A DNA stretch of 43,971 nucleotides from Alphaproteobacteria bacterium (GTDB lineage: Bacteria; Pseudomonadota; Alphaproteobacteria; JAEUKQ01; JAIBAD01), in NCBI GenBank assembly GCA_019695395.1, contig JAIBAD010000011.1, positions 1-43,971 of the forward strand. Reading direction: 5' to 3'. Positions 37,695-43,971 of this stretch are shown here, one piece after another (position 1 is the stretch's first letter; every line of letters starts with the position of its first letter). The notes under the pieces are model-generated. The model saw only the letters and a list, made by a program, of their open reading frames with translations. It made no database searches and was not told where the DNA came from. The translations under genes were made by a program, and so were the position numbers.

Positions 37695-38717
37695 ATGCAT
37701 AACCAGATTGCCAATTTAAACGAAATCAGAGCTATCTTAAATCATTTTCCTGATGTTGATCAAAAATCAATTGACCTTACCAAATCCCGTGAGATTTCTT
37801 TAACTAAACCCGCAGGATCGCTTGGTATCCTAGAAGAAATTACAGCATGGCTGGCTGGCTGGCAAGCTAAATACCCTGCCAAACTTGAACACCCAAGAAT
37901 CGCTGTTTTTGCAGGTAATCATGGAGTTGCTGCGCAAAACGTATCTGCTTTTCCAAGCGACGTTACCAAACAGATGGTAAAAAACTTTATCCAAGGGGGG
38001 GCTGCAATCAACCAATTATGTAAACTAGCGGATGCAGATTTAAAAGTTTATGAAATGAATTTAGATCAACCAACCGAAGATTTTACAATAGCATCAGCCA
38101 TGAGTGAAGAAGAATGCACAAAAGCATTTGCTTTTGGTATGACAGCTGTCGAACCTGGTATTGATATTTTGGGATTGGGTGAAATGGGTATAGGAAATAC
38201 AACATCCGCTGCCGCGCTATGTTATCTTCTTTTTGGTGGTGAACCCGAAGATTGGGTAGGATATGGAACAGGTATTAGCCATGAAACCTTACACCATAAA
38301 ATAAATATAGTTAAAAAATCTGCTCAATTACACCAAAATAAGCAACACGATGGTTTTGAAATTATGCGTCGCGTTGGTGGATTAGAACTTGCAGCAATAG
38401 CTGGCGCTATTATCGCTGCAAGATTAGCACGTGTACCTGTTATCCTAGATGGGTTTGCAACAACAGCAGCTGCAAGTATTTTATTTCACTGCAAACAAAA
38501 TGCTCTTGATCATTGTTATGTTTCACATGTTTCAGCAGAGCCTGGGCATAAAAAACTACTTGATATTATTAAGAAAAAAGCATTATTAAATTTTAATATG
38601 CGCCTTGGTGAAGCTTCAGGTGCAGCTCTTGTGATACCTATATTTAAAGCAGCTTTATCCTGTCATCAAAATATGGCAACATTCGATAGCGCCCATATAT
38701 CTAACAAAGTAAGATAA
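37695..38717 (+). CDS. cobT: Nicotinate-nucleotide–dimethylbenzimidazole phosphoribosyltransferase
   Basis: Enzyme that activates the lower ligand by transferring phosphoribose from nicotinate mononucleotide, giving alpha-ribazole-5'-phosphate. Family segments include LTKPAGSLGILEEITAWL near the N-terminus, FAGNHGVAAQNVSAFPSDVTKQM, LGEMGIGNTTSAAAL and the C-terminal catalytic-glutamate region RLGEASGAALVIPI. The ATG at 37695 (340 residues) is preferred to a TTG at 37680. It is convergent with the TIGR02302 gene, ending 4 bases from that stop, and divergent from cobS. In some alphaproteobacterial naming this is CobU. Confidence 0.95.
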   Translation: MHNQIANLNEIRAILNHFPDVDQKSIDLTKSREISLTKPAGSLGILEEITAWLAGWQAKYPAKLEHPRIAVFAGNHGVAAQNVSAFPSDVTKQMVKNFIQGGAAINQLCKLADADLKVYEMNLDQPTEDFTIASAMSEEECTKAFAFGMTAVEPGIDILGLGEMGIGNTTSAAALCYLLFGGEPEDWVGYGTGISHETLHHKINIVKKSAQLHQNKQHDGFEIMRRVGGLELAAIAGAIIAARLARVPVILDGFATTAAASILFHCKQNALDHCYVSHVSAEPGHKKLLDIIKKKALLNFNMRLGEASGAALVIPIFKAALSCHQNMATFDSAHISNKVR

Positions 38718-38721
38718 ACAA

Positions 38722-41217
38722 TTATTCAAATTGTTGAAGCAATCGATTAATATAATCAAGTTCTGATTGAGATCTTGAATGTTCCATTGATCTACGTCTT
38801 AATTCATCAACAATATTCCGAGAACGTTGGATTTCTGATTCTTCTGGTATTTTTACGTCTCCTGAATCCATAATACCTTGTCCAGGATCAACTCTACCCA
38901 AAGGATCTGTATGACGCTCTTTCTTAGTGCCCATCATACCTGGAAAAAGATTTTGCCCCCCATTTCCTTGACGCATTTGACCCATTAAATTTTTTTTGCT
39001 TTTTTGTAATTCATCCAAAGCTTTATTTTGTCCCTCTATACTTTTCTGCCAATTATCTTTTTTCAATGCATTAAAAGCTTCTCGCATGGCATTATTCGCT
39101 TCATTTAAGTCTTGAGGGTCTTGTCCAGTTAGATCTTTAAATTTCTGCTGCAACTTATCTAGATCTTGACGTAAAAGATTTTGTTGATTCGCTTGATTTT
39201 GGCTATCTTTTTTAGATTGTGGTTTAGAATTCTTATTCTGTTGTTTTTGTTGTTCAGAATATTTCATACTATCATCACGTAGACGTTTTTGACGTTCGGT
39301 TAAATTGTCCAAATCCCGCATAGCCTTCATCGCTTCTCGTGTTTTTTGGTTTACCGAAGCTTGAGGTGACGTTTGTAAATTATCTAACATATCTTGAAGT
39401 TGGGATAAAACTGTTCGTGCCGCATCTCTAGAACCATTTTGTGCTAATTTCTGAGCTTGGTCTAACATACGTTTCAAATCATTATTATTTAAAGACAAAA
39501 CAGTTTGATTAGCTTCAAATTCTTGATTACTACCATCTTTAAATTGTTGCTCCAGTTTCTGATTAAGAGCTGTAAAATATTCATCCATTGCTTCTCTTAA
39601 CTTATTTATCAACTGTTCAATTTGCTCATTTGAAGCATTATTAGCCAACGCTTCTTGCAATGCTTGTTGAGTATCCTGAAGTTTTTTTTCTGCTATAGAT
39701 AAATTTCCATTTTCTACACGTAATGCAGCCAGCCACAAATCTTCTTGAATTTGGGCTTGCATATTTTCCCATTCATTACTTAATATACGGCGACTAACAG
39801 AGCGTAATGAAAGCATGACAGCCGCATCATTTTTATATTCCTGATGCATAGAAGCAATATCTGACAAAGTAAGTGCCACTGCAAAACGTAATTCTGAATT
39901 AAAAGCAAAAAGCATTTTTTTACGTTGATAAATTATTGCACGCGCAATTGGATTACGAAATTCACGTTCAGGTAAAAAAGTTTTTACGGATTGACTTCTG
40001 GTATATTGCCCTTGTTCATCCTGTGCAATAAGCGTCATCACAACAGGTAATCCTGCCCATGGATGAGAGCTTAAATTTTGCGTCGAGGTAGATTTAAAAA
40101 CCTTTTTACCATTTGACGGTAATATTAATTTGACATCTAAATCTTTAAATCCATAAAAATAGAATTTTTCATCTATTGGTTTTATTTGGAGAGTTATATC
40201 TTTCAAGGAATAATCATCTCCTGCCATATAATCTATTTTCAATCTGTTATTTTGAATAGAGGACGGCAAGTTAAGAAATTTTATCACAGGTGGTTTATCT
40301 TCAATAATTTTAATTGGCCACGGTCCCATAGAATTATGGCCTAAATTAGCTTTAAGATAATTTCCTGAAATAATTTGTGTTTCTGTTTGCGCAATAGTTT
40401 CATCAATTTGTTTAAATGGAATAATATAATCACCAACCTCAAGATTTGTATTTTTATCTGTTATAATACCAGTAAGACGCGCGATAAGTTTACTTCCTTC
40501 TGGTATTTCAATGATTTTTTTTTCTTGTTGAGTTTGTAATTGAATTGACTGAGCTGTAGATAAGTAAATTGGTGGTTTTCCTGTATAAGTTGGAGGCGTA
40601 ATCCATAGATCAAAAAGAGCAGTAGTTGTTAAATTATTATGTGTTCTTATATTTTGTAAAGAGACCACCTGCCGCCAATAATCTGCAAAATTATAGGGCA
40701 TAACAAAAATTTCAATAATCAATATTAAGAGGGTTAAACTTAATAAAGCCCATGGATCTTTATAAATTAAAGTGTTGCGTAAACTTGTAATTTTTAAATT
40801 TATTATTTTTCTTTGAGCAGTTTTTTTATGTAAATTCCATAGTATATTTGTTTCAGTTCCTTCTATAGCAGAATTTGCTATTTTATCTTGTACTCCAATT
40901 AAAGGTTGGTGCATCACATGGCTATCTTTCTCTACCCTGCGCTCAACCTCATCCCAATAAGGTAAAGAAAAAGATCTCCATCCTTTGATAAAAAAGAATA
41001 CTATAATAAAAAATAAACTAATAAAAACACAGGCTTGTATCCATAAAGGTATAATTAAAAATAGCCCAGAAAAAATTAAATTTAAAATTATGAAAATTGT
41101 AATAACAACAGGCCATATAACCAGCCATATTCTTTCCCATGTCATTACGAGAAAAGAAACCCAAAGATAAATTTGTATCCGAAACGGAATATTTTCTTTT
41201 TTTAAAAATAAAAACAT
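38722..41217 (-). CDS. TIGR02302/DUF4175 family membrane protein
   Basis: Large conserved protein of unknown function, mostly confined to alphaproteobacteria. The N-terminus has two or three hydrophobic helices (about residues 10-75), another membrane segment near 155-172, and then a long extracytoplasmic part with beta-rich stretches (for example ITPPTYTGKPPIYL at about 210-223). The last third is Gln/Asn/Lys-rich and coiled-coil prone. The length of 831 residues matches the family. It is immediately downstream of lysA, its usual neighbour. The WITPPTYTGKPP motif is shared by the family. No catalytic motif was recognised. Confidence 0.88.
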   Translation of the reverse strand: MFLFLKKENIPFRIQIYLWVSFLVMTWERIWLVIWPVVITIFIILNLIFSGLFLIIPLWIQACVFISLFFIIVFFFIKGWRSFSLPYWDEVERRVEKDSHVMHQPLIGVQDKIANSAIEGTETNILWNLHKKTAQRKIINLKITSLRNTLIYKDPWALLSLTLLILIIEIFVMPYNFADYWRQVVSLQNIRTHNNLTTTALFDLWITPPTYTGKPPIYLSTAQSIQLQTQQEKKIIEIPEGSKLIARLTGIITDKNTNLEVGDYIIPFKQIDETIAQTETQIISGNYLKANLGHNSMGPWPIKIIEDKPPVIKFLNLPSSIQNNRLKIDYMAGDDYSLKDITLQIKPIDEKFYFYGFKDLDVKLILPSNGKKVFKSTSTQNLSSHPWAGLPVVMTLIAQDEQGQYTRSQSVKTFLPEREFRNPIARAIIYQRKKMLFAFNSELRFAVALTLSDIASMHQEYKNDAAVMLSLRSVSRRILSNEWENMQAQIQEDLWLAALRVENGNLSIAEKKLQDTQQALQEALANNASNEQIEQLINKLREAMDEYFTALNQKLEQQFKDGSNQEFEANQTVLSLNNNDLKRMLDQAQKLAQNGSRDAARTVLSQLQDMLDNLQTSPQASVNQKTREAMKAMRDLDNLTERQKRLRDDSMKYSEQQKQQNKNSKPQSKKDSQNQANQQNLLRQDLDKLQQKFKDLTGQDPQDLNEANNAMREAFNALKKDNWQKSIEGQNKALDELQKSKKNLMGQMRQGNGGQNLFPGMMGTKKERHTDPLGRVDPGQGIMDSGDVKIPEESEIQRSRNIVDELRRRSMEHSRSQSELDYINRLLQQFE

Positions 41218-41285
41218 TAAATTAATTTAATTTAGAATATTGATTCAAAGGTATATTTTTATTCCTAACTATACCATATAATTTA

Positions 41286-42548
41286 TTATTCTAACCAATC
41301 TGGCAATTGATCCAACATTATTAAATCATGATAATTGGTTCTTTCTCGAATTATTTTATACTGGTTTTTATAAACCATAATTTCTGGTGCATTAAGGCGT
41401 GTATTATAATTAGAAGACATAACAGCCCCATAAGCACCCGTTGAACGTATAACCAAAAGATCTTCATTACTAATATAGGGTAAATGACGTTGTAAAGCAA
41501 AGGTATCACCGGTTTCACACACAGGTCCAACAATATCATAGGTATAAAATTTTTCATCTTTAAGTGGTTCTTTGACAGGTTGTATATTATGCCACGCATC
41601 ATAAAGAGTAGGTCGGATAAAATCATTCATAGCTGCATCAATAATAACAAAAGATCGATCAGAGCCCTTTTTAACATAAATAGTTTTGCTTACTAAAATT
41701 CCTGAATCAGCACATAAAGAACGACCTGGCTCAAAAATAAGATCACAATCTAGATATCCAACTGTTTTTTCAACAATAGAACAATATTCTGAAATATTAG
41801 GAAGCTGATCCAAATGATAATCAATACCAATACCTCCACCCAAATCAATACGGCTAATCGGAAAATTATTCTTTTTTAACTCTTTTACTAACTGGGCTAT
41901 TTTTTGGAATGATTGGTAAAAAGGTTGCCAATCTATAAGTTGGGATCCAATATGGACCGCGACACCTTTAATATCAATCCAGGATAATTGTTTTGCATAA
42001 TTATAAACTTCAAACGCTTGATCAATATTAATACCAAATTTATTTTCTGACTTGCCTGTCGTGATTTTTCCATGAGTTAAAGCATCAACATTAGGATTAA
42101 TACGCAAAGCGATTTTAGCTTTTATTTTTAATTCTTCTGCAATTTGATTAAGTACTTTTAATTCTTCAACAGATTCAACATTAAATTGATAGATGTTATT
42201 TTGTAAAGCAAATGTAATTTCATTTTTTTGTTTACCAACACCTGCAAAAACAATGCGATCAGGAGGAATATTGGCAGTAAGAGCACGTCTTAATTCCCCT
42301 TCAGATACAACATCCGCACCAGCACCTAAACGTCCCAAAGTTTTTATAATAGCTTGGTTCGAATTGGCTTTAAGCGCATAACATATTAATGTCCGATTTT
42401 TGGGTAAATGAGCTTGAAAATGTTTAAAGCGATGTTCAATTAAACTTGCAGAATAACAATAAAAAGGTGTCCCTATTGTTTTAGCTAAATCTTTAATTTT
42501 AAGATCATCAGCATAAAATTCGCCCCCAGAATAATAAAATCCAATCAT
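41286..42548 (-). CDS. lysA: Diaminopimelate decarboxylase
   Basis: PLP-dependent fold III decarboxylase that makes L-lysine from meso-diaminopimelate, the last step of lysine synthesis. The PLP lysine lies in CYALKANSN, the glycine-rich phosphate loop is GGGIGIDY, and EPGRSLCADSG and PVCETGD complete the active site. The length of 420 residues is typical. The start codon overlaps the stop of the upstream lipoprotein gene in an ATGA arrangement, so the two are coupled. It is followed by the TIGR02302 gene after 68 bases. Confidence 0.97.
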   Translation of the reverse strand: MIGFYYSGGEFYADDLKIKDLAKTIGTPFYCYSASLIEHRFKHFQAHLPKNRTLICYALKANSNQAIIKTLGRLGAGADVVSEGELRRALTANIPPDRIVFAGVGKQKNEITFALQNNIYQFNVESVEELKVLNQIAEELKIKAKIALRINPNVDALTHGKITTGKSENKFGINIDQAFEVYNYAKQLSWIDIKGVAVHIGSQLIDWQPFYQSFQKIAQLVKELKKNNFPISRIDLGGGIGIDYHLDQLPNISEYCSIVEKTVGYLDCDLIFEPGRSLCADSGILVSKTIYVKKGSDRSFVIIDAAMNDFIRPTLYDAWHNIQPVKEPLKDEKFYTYDIVGPVCETGDTFALQRHLPYISNEDLLVIRSTGAYGAVMSSNYNTRLNAPEIMVYKNQYKIIRERTNYHDLIMLDQLPDWLE

Positions 42549-42709
42549 AAATCTGCAGGATACTGCCTAGGATATTTTGGATCACTACCTTCGGGTTTTT
42601 CAAGATCCCCTTTTTTTCCACAGCTTGTCAGGCTTAATATACTTATTAAAAGAAAATTAAAAAAAATGGATCGCACTATTCGATTAGTTTTAAAATTATT
42701 TTTTACCAT
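42545..42709 (-). CDS. lptM: Small LptM-type lipoprotein
   Basis: A 54-residue protein with a basic n-region, a hydrophobic stretch (about 14-27) and a lipobox LTSCGKKGDLEKP, the exact LptM/YifL signature (C-G-x-K-G-x-L) before a proline-containing tail. LptM is an outer-membrane lipoprotein that aids LptDE maturation in gammaproteobacteria, and small homologues lie between argH and lysA in many alphaproteobacteria. The start at 42709 lies inside argH (14-base overlap); an upstream in-frame start at 42799 would give an unlikely 84-residue protein. It overlaps lysA by 4 bases. Confidence 0.88.
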   Translation of the reverse strand: MVKNNFKTNRIVRSIFFNFLLISILSLTSCGKKGDLEKPEGSDPKYPRQYPADL

Positions 42710-43971
42710 TAAACTTCTTGTATGCCTCATTAATTGATTTTTTAATACAAATGGGAGCCGTTCCCCCATAACTTTGACGGCTATTAATCGAATAGTCAAT
42801 TGTCAAAGCATCAAGATCTTTTTTTGTTAAAGCAGCATGAACCGATTTTAATTCCTTTAAAGATAAATTTTGTAATTTCTTTTTTTTACTTTTTGCTAAT
42901 TTTACTAATTGGCCAACTAAATGATACGATTGCCTGAAAGGTAATTTAAGATTCTGGGTTATCTTATCAGCTAAATCCGTTGCGGTAATAAAACCAATGT
43001 CAGTTGCTTTACCCATAGCAGATTTATTCACAGTCATACTTTCAAGCATGCCTATCATAGCCATTAAACATAAATTAAGCGTATCATAAGTTTCAAAAAC
43101 ATAATGTTTATCTTCTTGTAAATCTTTGGCATAAGCTAAAGGTAAAGCTTTCATCAGCATAATTAACGACGAAAATGACGTAGCACTTCTGCTTGTTTTT
43201 CCTCTAATAAGCTCTGCTGCATCCGGGTTACGCTTTTGAGGCATAATGGAAGAGCCTGTTGAAAAAGAATCACTAAGCGTGATAAACCCAAATTGAGGCG
43301 TTGACCAAAGGACAATTTCTTCAGCCAATCTTGAAAGATGCATAGCAAGAATCGATGCGGACGCCAAAAAATCCAACACAAAATCACGATCAGATACTGT
43401 ATCTATTGAATTTGCCGTTGGTTTTTGAAAACCCAAAACACGCGCTGTATAATAGCGATCAATTGGAAAAGATGTCCCTGCCAGAGCTGCGGCACCCAAA
43501 GGACATTCATTTAATCTTTGCTGACAATCAATAAAACGGGATTGATCTCTTATTAACATTTCAACATATGCCATTAAATGATGAGCAAAAGAAATAGGTT
43601 GGGCAGGTTGAAAATGTGTATAACCAGGTATCCAAGTATAAAGATTATTTTCACAATGGTTCAATAAAGTAATTCCAAGCTTTTTTATTTGGTTATTTAA
43701 AAGATTGATGTGATCCCGAATCCACAATTTGAAATCAGTAACCACTTGGTCATTACGTGAGCGCGCTGTATGTAAATATCCCGCATTATCACCAATTAAT
43801 TCATATAACCGTGCCTCCACATTCATATGGATATCTTCGTATTCTTCTTTAAATACAAAAAGACCTTGATCCATCTCTTTTTCAATTTGGCCCAATCCTT
43901 GAAGAATCGCCTGTCCAACTTTTTTAGATATAATTTTTTGCCTCATAAGCATGTCACAATGAGCTCGAGAA
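42696..43971 (-). CDS. argH: Argininosuccinate lyase (5' end beyond window)
   Basis: Fumarase/aspartase superfamily enzyme that splits argininosuccinate to arginine and fumarate. Visible are SRAHCDMLMRQKI at the cut N-terminal side, HTARSRNDQVVTDFKLW, GYTHFQPAQPISFAHH, the superfamily signature GSSIMPQKRNPD and YAKDLQEDKH. The frame continues to the last base of the window, so about 40-50 N-terminal residues are outside; a methionine at 43952 is internal and not the start. The stop overlaps the lptM start by 14 bases, and argH–lptM–lysA form a coupled unit. Confidence 0.96.
   Translation of the reverse strand, partial: SRAHCDMLMRQKIISKKVGQAILQGLGQIEKEMDQGLFVFKEEYEDIHMNVEARLYELIGDNAGYLHTARSRNDQVVTDFKLWIRDHINLLNNQIKKLGITLLNHCENNLYTWIPGYTHFQPAQPISFAHHLMAYVEMLIRDQSRFIDCQQRLNECPLGAAALAGTSFPIDRYYTARVLGFQKPTANSIDTVSDRDFVLDFLASASILAMHLSRLAEEIVLWSTPQFGFITLSDSFSTGSSIMPQKRNPDAAELIRGKTSRSATSFSSLIMLMKALPLAYAKDLQEDKHYVFETYDTLNLCLMAMIGMLESMTVNKSAMGKATDIGFITATDLADKITQNLKLPFRQSYHLVGQLVKLAKSKKKKLQNLSLKELKSVHAALTKKDLDALTIDYSINSRQSYGGTAPICIKKSINEAYKKFNGKK

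Overview
This window looks like a chromosomal stretch from a low-G+C (roughly one third G+C by eye) alphaproteobacterium. The evidence is the set of family types and neighbourhoods: a RegB/RegA redox two-component pair, mutM–enoyl-CoA hydratase facing ubiE–ubiB–coaBC–dut–moeB, gyrB–recF–dnaN–dnaA–rpsT in one run, and argH–lptM–lysA followed by a TIGR02302/DUF4175 protein. These are all alphaproteobacterial arrangements. The AT-rich coding, tight spacing and many gene overlaps suggest a streamlined or host-associated lineage of the Rhodospirillales/Holosporales kind. That placement is inference and I cannot name a genus.

Layout: 1-1202 (-) holds two tandem EamA/DMT transporter paralogues, the second cut by the window edge. 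1344-4678 (+) is acetoacetyl-CoA synthetase and rmuC. 4683-9654 (-) is a tightly packed run mutM–enoyl-CoA hydratase–regB–regA–rsmB. 9701-14553 (+) is ubiE–ubiB–coaBC–dut–moeB/thiF-like. 14584-16428 (-) is mutL. 16578-20093 (+) is the cytochrome c maturation run ccmD–ccmE–ccmF–ccmG–ccmH. 20162-23386 (+) is a polar amino-acid ABC importer. 23389-30437 (-) is rpsT–dnaA–dnaN–recF–gyrB. 30731-31168 (-) is a degenerate zincin-like protein. 31317-34241 (+) is a Bax-inhibitor-1 family protein and a class A penicillin-binding protein. 34299-36028 (-) is a YgjP-like metallohydrolase and a secreted SYLF protein. 36171-38717 is a divergent cobalamin nucleotide-loop group (cobC-like, cobS / cobT). 38722-43971 (-) is argH (5' cut), lptM, lysA and a TIGR02302 protein.

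Taken together, UbiE/UbiB, the Ccm proteins and a redox-sensing RegB/RegA pair point to a ubiquinone-based, cytochrome c-dependent respiratory chain under redox control. PBP1A, LysA and ArgH indicate retained wall synthesis and some amino-acid synthesis. CobT/CobS indicate at least late-stage cobalamin assembly or salvage.

No CRISPR array, insertion sequence, prophage, tRNA or rRNA was seen, and no clearly new multi-gene system. The most interesting signals are local: a zincin-family protein whose HExxH site has become NEIAR; a near-duplicate transporter pair; a solute-binding protein that looks membrane-anchored; an in-operon terminator; a strong promoter followed by a terminator-like hairpin in the rpsT leader; an in-frame tandem repeat in PBP1A; and several long perfect palindromes.
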